Positions 53,650 through 63,669 of a stretch of 64,000 nucleotides of DNA are shown here, piece by piece; position 1 is the first letter of the stretch, and the number at the start of each line of letters is the position of its first letter. The stretch is taken from the NCBI GenBank assembly GCA_033557465.1, contig CM066035.1:916060235-916124234 (forward strand). The letters are read 5' to 3'. The DNA comes from Ichthyophis bannanicus. Lineage: Eukaryota; Chordata; Amphibia; Gymnophiona; Ichthyophiidae. The position numbers and the translations under genes are program-made. The notes below the pieces were generated by a model that saw only the letters and a list, made by a program, of their open reading frames with translations, searched no databases and had not been told where the DNA came from.

Positions 53650-55221
53650 GGAGTGCAACTGTTGGCACCCATCTTCCAGCTGGAGACACAACCACTGGTA
53701 CATGTACCAGAATTGATGCCACCACAACCCTCAGAAACTGGAGGTAACCCGTATGTGTTGACGTTGGGGCTGGGTAGTCTAGCGTCTTCCTCAGGTTGTG
53801 ATCTTACTTCGGATCTGCAGCTCCTACCTGTATTGCCTGCAGATTTTTTGAATTTGAGCCCGTCTGGAGACGCAGGATCCAACTTGGAAAATGCTATGTC
53901 TCCAGTGGGAGGGAACGGGCTTGATTCAAGTACAGCTGAATTTCTTCTGCCGGGGCCAGCATCTGCGGCTGCAGGTTTGGGTCGAGGAGCAGTGCTGTGC
54001 GACCCCTGAGGAATTTTACCAGTATCGGGGGAGCCTGGAGGCCCGGTGGTTTTGTCTGAGGCTTGGGCTGAACAATTTACTATGGCATCCTTTTCTTTGG
54101 AGCGTCCGGACCATATTACTTTGGTCTCAATTTGGACGACCTTGACAAAACTTGTTGAGTGTTTGGTGACTCAGACAAATACCACTTTGCAGATGATTTG
54201 TGGCAATGCTGGGGCTGTTCAGAAGTGCCAGGAGTCAGTGGCTGCTTTGACGTCTCTACTAGTGATAAAAAGGTTGTATAGTTGGAGGAACAGTTCACTA
54301 CTGTATGTAAAGACTTGACTGGTTATAAATTCAAAATAGAACTGTTGGAAAATCAATATAGGGCTATGAATTTGAGATTATTGAATTTTCCTCGTGAGAT
54401 TATTGAATTTTCCTCACTCCCTCTTGGTTATGGCTCTGGATGTGTTTAAATCCTATCCTTTGGAAATTTTGGGTGTTCCTATTGCGTCTCATCCTCTGCT
54501 TTCTAAGATCTACTATATGCGTACAGGCAAGAAAGCCAAGGGCGCGTATCTGGAAATTCCTGCAGAATCTGAGGCTATGGATATTTTGAATGCTTCAGAA
54601 TTATTGGACACTTCTATCTCTGAGACCATGGTTTCAGCAACTCTTTTAGTGTCATTGCCCCTGGTTTCTGATCGTGAATGGCTACTTAGAATGTACTTGA
54701 AGAAACGATCTGCTCTGTTTAAAGGCATGTCTGTTCGAATGTTTCCTGATTTATCTTGTGACGCCCAGAAAAGAAGAAGGGAGTTTTTGTTGCTTAGACC
54801 TGGGGTGAATCAGTTAGGGGGTCTGTTTTTCCTTAAATTTCCTTGCAAATGTTTGGTTAAATTACATTACATTCTTTTTCTTATATTTTTATGACCCCTC
54901 TAACTTAGTTTTCTAACTTAGTTTCCTTTATTAGTTCTCGCCTAGCTGCTGTTGGGGGGGGGGGGGGGATAAAAGCAGAAATAGTTAATACTGACGTTCT
55001 GGTGGATCTGTTTTATCCTCGTAAGTGATTATAGTTTTGTTTCTTTAATCTATCTTGGGTCTTTTTAGTGTGAGGGCTAGTAAGGCTTGGGTTTTTGGTA
55101 TCTTCCTTTGATAATTTTGTATTGTAATGTATTTTTTTTACTTTGCTCATGCCTTTATTCTTTCAAGTTTTGTTGACTTGGATTTATTATGTGAAATTTG
55201 TATAAATAAAAAATTAAAAAC
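53650..55221 (+). mobile_element. L1-type 'half-L1': ORF1 followed directly by 3' UTR
   Basis: ORF1 is followed by about 330 bases of 3' UTR and an A-rich end (TATAAATAAAAAATTAAAAA at about 55201-55220). No endonuclease or reverse transcriptase sequence lies between. It is flanked by DIRS-B3 sequence. The layout is that of mammalian HAL1 elements, which arose several times from L1s. An internal deletion in a single copy is the alternative. The 5' boundary is uncertain. Confidence 0.65.
53800..54893 (+). pseudogene. L1-type ORF1 protein, broken
   Basis: The N-terminal part reads GGNGLDSSTAEFLLPGPASA (about 53910-53965). After a stop it continues in other frames with SEAWAEQFTMASFSLERPDH, VECLVTQTNTTLQMICGNAG and ELLENQYRAMNLRLLNFPRE, the last being the start of the L1 RNA-recognition domain. 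A near-exact duplication of GAGATTATTGAATTTTCCTC (54374 and 54397) disrupts it. The C-terminal domain is open at 54394-54893: SLLVMALDVFKSYPLEILGV, DREWLLRMYLKKRSALFKGM, QLGGLFFLKFPCKCLVKLHY. It is a different L1 lineage from the minus-strand L1 at 45506-48480. Confidence 0.75.
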
Positions 55222-55740
55222 AAGAAGGAGTTCTTCCTTTTGTAGAAGGGATGGGCTTCTACTCCCCTTACTTTCTCATCCCAAAAAAAACAGGGGGATT
55301 AAGACCTAAACAAATTCATGGTCTGAAAAAAATTCAACATGATTTCTCTGCAAACTCTTCTACCGTACCTCCAGCGACATGATTGGCTCTGCTCTCTGGA
55401 CTTGGAGGCATACATGCACATACTGATCTATCAATCTCACAGACTATATCTGCGCTTCATATATCAGAGAGACCACTATCAATATCGGGTTCTACCCTTC
55501 GGCCTTGCCTCTGTCCCAACGGTCTTTGCAAAATGTATGGCAGTGGTTGCTGCCTACTTATGTACCTTGGGGATATTCGTCTTCCCTTACTTAGATGATT
55601 GGCTGATAAGGGGAGAATCCTTTCAGGAAGTAACGAACGCCCTTCACAGTACCATAGCAGTGTTCCGACATCTGGGCTTCGTCATAAACTCAAAAGTCTC
55701 ACCTCACTCCATCTCAAAAGCTGGAGTTCATTGAAGCACT
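55222..55740 (+). pseudogene. DIRS-B3 reverse transcriptase fragment
   Basis: After a broken lead (YSPYFLIPKK-like, TGGLRPKQI) the catalytic part is open at 55339-55735. It reads LQTLLPYLQRHDWLCSLDLE, DHYQYRVLPFGLASVPTVFA and FVFPYLDDWLIRGESFQEVT, with YLDD intact. One codon is lost in LDLKDAY (here LDLEAY). It ends in a stop after SKAGVH with a frame change near FVIN. Confidence 0.78.
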
Positions 55741-56862
55741 TCTAGTCACCATACAGGCCAAGGCCTTCCTTCCTCAGTATCACTGTTCCCATCTCATCGA
55801 GTTAGCACAAGGCTTGCCACAACAAACTCAAGTAACAGCTCGAGAAATGCTACGCCTCTTGGGTCATATGACCTCCACCATCCATGTTGTCCCCTATACA
55901 CGCACATTCGTCCAACAGAGTGGACACTCTCTTCTCAGTGGATGCAGGCAATAGGGCATCTCAGAGACAAGATCTTCATCGCCCCTCACTTGATCAACTC
56001 ACTGCAGTGGTGGCGTCCCCCCAAAACCTGCTCATTGGGTCACCTTTTTAGATGCTTTCACTTCAAAGCACACTGACAACAGATGCGTCCAAGCTGTGTT
56101 GGGGTGCCCACTTGAATGACTGACCACTCAAGGGTTGTGGACACCACAGGAATCTGCTCAGCAGATCAACCTCTTAGAGCTACGAGCTCTAACCAATACA
56201 CTGCAGGTTTTTCAACACCACCTTGCCGGCCAATCTGTCCTGGTCAGAATGGACAGCGAGGTTGCAATGTTCTATGTGAACAAGCAAGGGGAAGGGAGAC
56301 AGGATCACGTCCCATCTGCGATGTAACGATTTGTCTCTGGACATTGGCCGTCTCACACCACATCCATCTCAGAGTGGTGTATCTCCCTGAACTCAATGTG
56401 CTTGCAGACAAACTAAGCCATATCCATCGTCCTCATGAATGGATGCTGCATCAGGAAATGGCTGCCCAGATCTTCCAGACATGTGGAATTCCACTCATGG
56501 ATCTCTTTGCCACTCTGCAGAACACGCAGCTTCTGCTCTTATGTTCCAGGACCCCATCAATACAACAACAGGCCATGGACGCCTTCCTTCTCCATTGGGG
56601 ACAGGGATTGCTCTACGGCGCCTTCCCACCCATACCCCTGATCCCCAAAATGCTTTTCAAGCTCCAGGCTGACAAGGACTTGATGATCCTTATAGCCCCC
56701 TTCTGGCCTCGCCAACCATGGTTTCCTCTGCTTCTACATCTTGCACAGGCTCAACCATTTAAACTGGGATGTACACCTGACCTTCTCTCACAGGACAACG
56801 AGACACTTTTCCATCCCAATCCGCACTTCCTATACCTAACAGCTTGGCTCCTGAAAGGATAG
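55740..56862 (+). pseudogene. DIRS-B3 RNase H and methyltransferase-like domain
   Basis: The connection region reads ARE-MLRLLGHMTSTIHVVP (about 55840). The RNase H fragments read TTDASKLCWGAHLN (56075), QINLLELRALTNTLQVFQHH (56160, in a second frame) and VYLPELNVLADKLSHIHRPH (56380). From 56330 to 56862 one frame is open through the methyltransferase-like domain: CGIPLMDLFATLQNTQLLLL, AMDAFLLHWGQGLLYGAFPP, LIAPFWPRQPWFPLLLHLAQ. It ends LTAWLLKG and a stop. An extra glycine interrupts the YAFPP motif. Confidence 0.75.
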
Positions 56863-57853
56863 TACTTGCTGACCTCAACCTTCCAGAGGAGGTCAAGGAT
56901 ACCCTTTTTGCTTCCTGAAAATATTCAACCAGGCGCTCTTATGTCTTCAATCCTTTTCTTTGCCAGTGGAGCCACTTCTTCAGTATCTCTTCCACTTATC
57001 CCTCTCAGAATTAAAAACGAATTCGGTCAGAGTGCGTCTTAGGTTGCCTATCTAGGGTCTTGTGAGATGCCACTATGGCACTATTTCCTCGCACCCTTTA
57101 GTGACACACTTCATGGGGGGGGGGGGTCTTCTTCTCCCAAAACCCCCCATTAAGCCATCCCGGGATCCCAATGTGGTTTTGGCTTAACTTCTCAAGCAAC
57201 CTTTCAAACCTTTAGCCACCACTTCACTAAATTTCCTCTCTTGGAAGGTCATCTTCCTCATTGCTCTCACTTTGGCTTGCTGAGTCAGTGAGCTGCAAGC
57301 CCTTGTGGCAGATCCTCCCTATACTCATTTCCATCATGACAAGGTGGTTCTCCTTCCAAAGGTGATTTCTCTGTTTCATCTGAACCAGTCTCTTATCCTG
57401 TTGATTTTCTTCCCCAGACCACACGCATCTTGGACTGAAGCAGCGCTGCACACTCTGGATTAGTGAATAATAATTGGATTGCAAGCGAGTGCTAGCTTAT
57501 TATTTGAAAAGAACCAAAGATCACAGGAGGTCTTCTTAACTGTTCATTTCCTTTGAGCCTAGTCATCTCGGTCTTCCAGTGACCAAACGTATCCTATCCA
57601 CCTGGATAGTAGACTGTATCTCTTTTGTCTTTGCTCAGGCAGGACTCTCCTTACAAGGTCATGTAATGCTCATAATGTTCGGGTGATGGCAACTTCGGTA
57701 GCCAATCTCTGTTCAGTAAGCATTGAGGAGATCTGTCGGGCAACCACCTGGTCTTCAGTACATACCTTCGCGGCCCATTATTGTCGCCACAGAGACTCCT
57801 GTCAGGACGCTGTCTTTGACCAGGCTGTTCTTCAGCACCCTTTTGGGACTTAA
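56863..57853 (+). pseudogene. DIRS-B3 tyrosine recombinase, decayed
   Basis: The recombinase is recognisable by comparison with B1: EEVKD and STRRSYVF-like pieces near 56890-56940, ATTSLNFLSWKVIFLIALTL (57220), then LVADPPYTHFHHDKVV. Further pieces are LPVTKRILSTWIVDCISFVF (57575) and CRATTWSSVHTFAAHYCRHR (57735) with the Tyr. The H-x-x-R region near 57660 is damaged. A poly-G run at 57115-57126 and several indels destroy the frame. It ends with a TAA near 57851-57853. Confidence 0.72.
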
Positions 57854-58024
57854 ACTCAACTCATACCCTCCATCCCGGTCTTCTCAGGATACTAGACTAC
57901 CTTTGCAGAACCATCCCCCATGAAACCGAGTCTGATGGCCCTCAAACGTTTCATTCTGTTTGGCTACTGCATTTCTACTAGGGGATTAATCTACTTTCCC
58001 CCATACCAGCCTGATTCCTGGGAA

Positions 58025-58135
58025 CTAGTGAGTCCCATATGTGAAGACTGCATTCCTGCTTGTTCCTGGAGATAGCATAGTTACTCACCTGTAACAGCTG
58101 ATCTCCGGGAACAGCAGGAATCAGTCTTCACAACC
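58025..58135 (+). repeat. DIRS-B3 internal complementary region
   Basis: It reads GAGTCCCATATGTGAAGACT, GCATTCCTGCTTGTTCCTGG, AGATAGCATAGTTACTCACC, TGTAACAGCTGATCTCCGGG and CAGTCTTCACAAC. Confidence 0.8.
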
Positions 58136-58194
58136 CGCACTCCTCCCTTAGGAGGTTGTAGGGAATTTTCTATTTTTTCCTCTATTTCTCAGCT

Positions 58195-58382
58195 ACAAAC
58201 TCAACTGAGGAGAGGAATTGGGAAGGCAGAGGTGCAGGCACAATGGACTGCTCCCAAAGGCTTTCCTATTGGATGCTGGGGAGCGTTCCTGTGCGGACTC
58301 TACTGGTGACATTCACCTATATGTGAAGACTGATTCCTGCTGTTCCTGGAGATCACCTGTTATAGGTGAGTAACTACGCTTT
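58195..58382 (+). repeat. DIRS-B3 right terminal repeat
   Basis: It runs from AAACTCAACTGAGGAGAGGA through 'GGATGCTGGGGAGCGTTCCT' to the end GTTATAGGTGAGTAACTACG then CTTT at about 58382. The flanking sequence beyond is not DIRS. Confidence 0.78.
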
Positions 58383-58815
58383 CCTTGAATTCTGCTAAAC
58401 CAGTCTAAGGCTCACCTCTGTAATTGTATTTGCTGTGTTCTCACTTTTACTCTTTGCTTCCTGTTCGTTTCCTTTGTGGCGACAACAGTAGGGTGTTAGT
58501 GGGTGGCACTGGAATATGAATAGTCTTAAAGGTTTGTAGTTTTGTATTCTTCTTCTTGCTGTACTGGTATTAAATTTCACATATTTTGTTGCTTCAAATT
58601 CAAGGAAATCTCAAACTTTTAGGGAACATCTCAGTTTAATTTATCTTGTGGCCCGATAGCATCACTGTTATTGATTTCTGGGCTTTTTCAGCTCTGGCAC
58701 AGTCTAATCCAGCCTGCACACCATGATTTGAATTCCCAGCTACCAGGATTTTTTTCTCATTTTATATCTTCCTTATCATTGAATTGGTCATAGTACTTAC
58801 CAAATAAGTCTGCTT
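58383..58815. other. No recognisable feature
   Basis: AT-rich sequence flanking DIRS-B3. I see no gene, repeat family or continuation of a split element. Confidence 0.5.
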
Positions 58816-58925
58816 GTCGTCGTTATTATGCAAATGAGGCCGTGTGGATATGCAAATATGTATGCAAATGCGGCCCCGCAAAGATTCTGTGTACATGGCC
58901 TTACATCACCCTCGGGCCGCCCCTG
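58816..58925. mobile_element. Fragment of a hAT-type end related to element 2
   Basis: 'TTATGCAAATGAGGCC', 'TATGCAAATGCGGCCCCGCA' and the end CTCGGGCCGCCCCTG match the right end of the element at 59737-62612 (TATGCAAATGAGGCCCCGCA, TTGGGCCGCCCCTG). Only about 110 bases are present and no opposite end is seen. Confidence 0.6.
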
Positions 58926-59462
58926 CTGATTAGAGGATAGCCAGCAGAGGTGAAAGCATAAGGTAAGCAGCACTGTTTGTTGACTACGCCTGCTGACTGG
59001 AGGACAATGCGCCTGGGGTGAAGATATTATACCTCTGTGGCAGTGGTTGCTCTGGTCCCCACCCAACTCTTCTTTCTGCTAGTAGTTGACTTACCAGGGC
59101 AAATATCTGCTTTGGGAGCCATTGAATTAGCACATCTGAAAGGGCTCTCTCCTAAATATTGGTCCCTAGGCACATGCTTGCTTTGCCTATGACTTAATCC
59201 TGCCCTGGTAACACCTAACTATGTCTAATTCTAAAGCCAAAGTGAACCAATATAATTTTTCAGTAGATTCTTTGCTGTGCCCTCTTGGTCTCTGGGTCTA
59301 TTTACTTTTCATCAGCATGCCAAGGCACTGGGTTGATGTCGGTACCATTGCATCATGGAGGCAGTTTTCCACAAGCATACCACAGACAGTAACCTGGAAT
59401 ACCTTAAAGTCAGCCCCTGCACTACTTGCAGGAGTATGTTACAAAAAGCAACTCTGTATCTC
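58926..59462. other. No recognisable feature
   Basis: Mixed sequence between the hAT fragment and the SINE. A plus-strand frame from 59221 runs into the SINE and has no family motifs, so it is not called. Confidence 0.5.
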
Positions 59463-59471
59463 ATTAAATCT

Positions 59472-59700
59472 TTTTTTTTTTTTTAGTGCTGTCAAGTCAG
59501 TGCTGACTCCTGGTGACCCAGCTGCGTTTGGGTTTTCAGGTAATGTATCACTAGAAGTAGATTGTCAGGCCTTTTTCTTTCAAGGCAATGGAGGGTAAAA
59601 TGACTTGCTCAAGGTCACAAGGAGTGCCAGTGGGAATCAAACCCTTGATCTTCTGGGTACTAGGCAATTGCTCTAACCCTAGGCTACTCCTCCACTCCTT
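59472..59700 (-). mobile_element. tRNA-derived SINE with RTE-like 3' tail
   Basis: On the minus strand it begins AGGAGTGGAGGAGTAGCCTA then GGGTTAGAGCA (A-box region), has a GGTTTGATTCC B box, and ends CACCAGGAGTCAGCACTGAC, TTGACAGCACT followed by 14 A. A 9-base duplication, ATTAAATCT, flanks it (59463-59471 and 59701-59709). The tail matches the 3' end of the RTE LINE at 36404-36450, which is its likely source of retrotransposition enzymes. RNA polymerase III would transcribe it. Confidence 0.88.
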
Positions 59701-59832
59701 ATTAAATCTAGGATGTCATTAAACTATACTTGGGCCCAGGGCCGGCCCGTCCATTGAGCAAGAATGTTTTTTGCACAGGGCCCCGCGTTTCAGGGGGCCC
59801 CGCGCAAAAAACATTCTTAAGCATCCCAAGTT

Positions 59833-60247
59833 AAAAAAAACCCAAACCGGCTGCTTCTGCCGCGGCAGCTTCAAGAGCTCTGCCGCGGCAGCATCAAGAG
59901 CTCTGCCGCGGGGCCCCCCCCCTGCCCGGCAGAGCCTCCGTGCATCTTCAGCTCTTCACGTCCAAAACGCGGGCTTCTTTCAGAGCCGCGAGAGTTTCTT
60001 TTCTCGCGGCTCTCTTAATCCCGCGGGGCTGATGGGATTTCCCATCACCCTCGGCGGGATTAACAGAGCCGCGAGAAAAGAAACTCTCGCGGCTCTGAAA
60101 GAAGCCCGCGTTTTGGACGTGAAGAGCTGAAGATGCACGGAGGCTCTGCCGGGCAGGGGGGGGCCCCGCGGCAGAGCTCTTGATGCTGCCGCGGCAGAGC
60201 TCTTGAAGCTGCCGCGGCAGAAGCAGCCGGTTTGGGTTTTTTTTTTT
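59833..60247. repeat. 415-bp palindrome in hAT element 2
   Basis: Arms of about 190 bases start AAAAAACCCAAACCGGCTGC and end GCAGCCGGTTTGGGTTTTTT, with a centre near GATGGGATTTCCCATC (60031-60046). The arms contain a repeated module TGCCGCGGCAGCTTCAAGAG. A smaller inverted repeat (AGAATGTTTTTTGC and GCAAAAAACATTCT) lies just before it at 59761-59817. Confidence 0.87.
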
Positions 60248-60249
60248 AT

Positions 60250-61640
60250 TTTAATTTGGAATGATAGGGGGGGGGGGTGGTTAGGACTGGTAATGGCTAT
60301 GGGAGGGGGGGAGGCTAAACTGGAAGTAGGCTGATGGGAGGGGGAGGCTAAACTGGAAGTGGGCTGATGGGGGGGGGGTGGTGAGGACTGGTAATGGGCC
60401 AGGGGGGTGGGGTGGTTAGGACTGGTAATGGGCCATGGGGGGGGAGGCTAAGACTGGAAGTGGGCTGATGGGGGGGGGGTTAGGACTGGTAATGGGCTAT
60501 GGGGGGGGCTAAGAGGGCTGATGGGGGGGTTAGGACTGGTAAAGGCCTATGGGGGGGCTAAGTGGGCTGATGGGGGGGTTTGGACTGGTAATGGGCTATG
60601 GGGAGGGGCTAAGGCTGGAAGTGGGGGGGTAGGACTGGAAATGGGCTGATGGGGGGGGGTTAGGACTGGTAATTGACTATGGGGAGGGGGCTAAGGCTGG
60701 AAGTGGGGGGGTAGGACTGGAAATGGGCTGATGGGGGGGTTAGGACTGGTAATGGGCTATGGGGGGGCTAAGACTGGAAGTGGGCTGATGGGGGGGGTAG
60801 GACTGGTAATTGGCTATGGGGGGGGCTAAGACTGGAAATAGGCTGATGGGGGGCTAGGACTGGAACTAGGGTGATGGGGGGGTTAGGACTGGTCATGGGC
60901 TAGGGGGGGCTAAGACTGGAAATGGGCTGAGGGGGGGGTAGGACTGGTAATTGGCTATGGGAGGGGGGCTAAGACTGGAAATAGGCTGATGGGGGGCTAG
61001 GACTGGAAATAGGGTGATGGGGGGTTAGGACGTAATGGGCTGATGGGGGGTTAGGACTAGTAATGGGCTATGAGGAGGCTAGGACTGGAAATGGGCTGAG
61101 TGGAAGGAGGGCTTGAACTGCAAATAGCTGATGGGGACGGGGGCTTGGAATGGAAATGGGTTGTGAGGGGGAGGGAGCTAGGACTGGAAATGGGTGAGGG
61201 GGGGGCTAGGACAGGAAATGGGCTGATGGGCTAGAATAGGACTGGAAATTGGCTGTTGGGGGGTGCTAAGATTGGAAATGGGCTGTGGTGGGGGTTTGGA
61301 TTGAAATGGACTCATGAAGGGGCTAGAACTGGAAGTAGGCTCATGGGGGGCTTGGATTGGAAATGGGCTGAGTGGAGGGGAGCTAGGATTTGACAGGGGC
61401 TGATGGTGGGGCTAGGAAAGGACTAGAAATGGGCTCATGGGGGGCTGGGATTGGAAATGAGCTGATGGAGGGACTTGGATGGGACTGCAAATAGATGGGG
61501 GAGCTAGGACTGGAAATGGGCTTATGGGGGGCTAGGACTGGAAATGGGCTGATGCGGGGACTAGAAGGGAGCGGATGCTGGGTGGGACTGGAACTAGAAT
61601 GGAGCTGATGTTGGGGGAGGATTAGAATGGGATGGAGCTG
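60250..61640. repeat. G-rich minisatellite in hAT element 2
   Basis: About 1.4 kb of irregular 25-45-base units, consensus TAGGACTGGTAATGGGCTAT then GGGGGGG or CTAAGACTGGAAGTGGGCTG. It is the complement of the array in hAT element 1. Length variation is mostly in the G runs. Confidence 0.85.
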
Positions 61641-62150
61641 GGAGAGTGAAATGGAGAGGGAAAAAATATTTTGTGTGGGAGGGAAGACAAATCTACAATT
61701 GTCCGGATATTGGGAGAGTAAGTGGGGATTGAGGATGGAGGGGTAAAATTTGAGTGGATGAAATAGGAATGAGGAAAGAGCAAAAAGGAGAAAGATTAGT
61801 ATGTTAAAGCAGATGTAGAGAGAGAATGGAAAAAAACTAGAAGAGAAGAAAAGACAAATGGACAGCATACGATGAAGAATTAGCTGAATACACGAAGAAA
61901 CCAGAAGAAAGTGGCTGGAGCAATTGCAGCTGAAAAAAAATGCACAAAAGGTAGAAAAATATCTCTTTATTTGAATTTATTAATTGGAATATGTCAGCTC
62001 TGGGAAATGTGCATCATTAACGTCTGCGCTTTGTTTAGTACAAGAGCAAATTAATGTATAGTTTTATTTCTACAGTGTTGTACATTCCAAGTTTGGCTTT
62101 TGGGATTCCCAGTTTAATTATTGTCTTCCTGTTTCTAAATTGTGATTCCT
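61641..62150. other. Core shared with hAT element 1, not recognised
   Basis: The reverse complement aligns with about 31080-31560: TTTTCTACCTT, GCAATTGCTCCAG, ACTTTCTTCTGGTTTCTTCG, GACATATTCCA, 'TTAATAAATTCAAA', TTCCCAGTTTAATTATTGTC. On the plus strand 61861-61925 can be read as a short frame (DKWTAYDEELAEYTKKPEES then GWSNCS and a stop), but a stop lies just upstream and I do not identify it. Confidence 0.6.
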
Positions 62151-62620
62151 TGTTTGGTGATGGTCTATGTTCTGCATGTGTAACTGAGCTGAGGTATTCT
62201 GTTTATGTAATTCCTATTTGACATTGCCACTTGTTCTCTTTCCCCAGTAGGTCATGTATTGTTGTTCTCTGAAATGTATTGGTTTAATATTTGCAGCGTT
62301 TCCTTTTGATAGTTAGGGTATGGTGTTTTATGAGTCCTGGTAGTGCTGTTAGGATACGGCGGGTTTGCTATGGGTTCTAAATGGGCAGTGTTTGTAGTAG
62401 TTCCTAATGTGCCTGGCGGTTGGTATTGGATTATAGTAATGTAGAAGTCTTTTAGTCTTTCTTTATTCATACACTCATTAAGAGGCATGTTTACTAAAAG
62501 TTCGTGTATGGTAACATTATGCAAATATTTATGCAAATGAGGCCCCTTATGCAAATGAGGCCCCGCACCGAGTCTCCGCACATGGCCCCGCACCCCCCTT
62601 GGGCCGCCCCTGCTTGGGCC

Positions 62621-62970
62621 CAGCTTCCATGCTCTTTCTTAAGAGATGGCACAGCAGAGATACACACGGCATTTATGCCGATGACTTTAAAATTACTCAG
62701 CCTTACTGGGAAATCATCTATTCTTACGAAGCTAGTCTGTCACAGATACTGTGAGGAGGTAGGATATTGAGAGCTCTGAAACATGAGTCAGAAGACCTTG
62801 AAATCTGTGCTGTGCTCCCACTGATTTCTTTTGTAACCAGGTACACCTTAATTTACTTCCTGATGTGCGGGCTTTCCTAGTCATTGTTGTGTAATGATTG
62901 AAAAGGCATGCCTACTACTCCCTTTTTCTAATTACATATAAATGCTATTAGTTATATTTTCCATCTCATG
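62621..62970. other. No recognisable feature
   Basis: Sequence between two hAT-type elements, without a supported gene or repeat. Confidence 0.5.
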
Positions 62971-62978
62971 ATTTATTG

Positions 62979-63631
62979 CAGGGCTTGACAAATCCCAGGC
63001 GCCAGGTCGCCATGGCACCTACAAATTGCACTCTGGTGCCTGGGATTTCAAGGCTGTGAAAGTTTAGCTCTGGTGCTCCCTCACTCCACTGAGACCACCT
63101 GTCTGCAAAGAGTTTGAGCTGTGTGGTGGATGAAGTTCTTTATTTCATTGTTTCAAGACTTGTGAGACTTGAAACGGCAAGATCAGCATAAACTTCCTGC
63201 ACTGCGTGTCTCAAGCTCTTTGTAGAGAGTTTATTGCGGTGAGCAGGCCTAACTCAACCATTAGTCAAACTAGGTGGTCACTTCTGAGGGGAGGGGGGCA
63301 TTGTGGCAAAGAGCATGGCATTCAAAGCTAAAGAATAGATTCTGACAACCAAGGAGGACATAAGGGTTAAGGTTAGCCTAGAGTTCCAACACCTTGAACC
63401 AACTCTGGGGCTGGCCCTGACGGTGAGAGGAAACCACAGTGTTTTGGTGCAGCATGGCAGGAATGGTGTTATACTCAAGGTGATGACTGGGGGGGGGGGA
63501 GGACGCAGGCGAAGAGAGAGGGAGACCTGGGGTGATAGTTAGGGGGTGGCAATGAGGAGAGAGAAAGAGAGAGATGGGGGGGGGGAGATGTCTGTGAGAG
63601 AGAGACTGGGTGATGGCTGGGGGAGGGTTAT

Positions 63632-63669
<38 letters not shown>

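Larger units (their letters stand above)
53166..58382 (+). mobile_element. DIRS-type element B3, 5'-incomplete, with L1 insertion
   Basis: Family-B DIRS with part of gag (53170 to about 53640), an L1 ORF1-only insertion to 55221, RT (55222-55735), RNase H and methyltransferase-like domain (55740-56862), decayed recombinase (56863-57853), ICR (58025-58135) and right repeat (to 58382). I find no left terminal repeat in front of gag. The gag C-terminus and RT N-terminus are missing around the L1. Confidence 0.77.
59737..62612. mobile_element. Non-autonomous hAT-type element 2 (2876 bp)
   Basis: The ends CAGGGCCGGCCC and GGGCCGCCCCTG are imperfect inverted repeats flanked by a perfect 8-base duplication CTTGGGCC (59729-59736 and 62613-62620). 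The interior, left to right, has a long palindrome (59833-60247), a G-rich minisatellite (60250-61640), then a unique core (about 61640-62150). That core is the reverse complement of the core in hAT element 1, although the termini differ. No transposase is visible. Confidence 0.87.

Noticed and set aside
53170..54009. One 279-residue host protein
   Set aside because: The first half matches DIRS gag composition and the second leads into L1 ORF1; it is a chance fusion frame.
59630..59700. tRNA gene on the minus strand
   Set aside because: A- and B-box-like sequence belongs to the SINE head; no complete cloverleaf is seen and a target duplication brackets the whole element.
59771..60130. 119-codon frame across the 415-bp palindrome
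   Set aside because: Reads through both palindrome arms, so it is a composition artefact.
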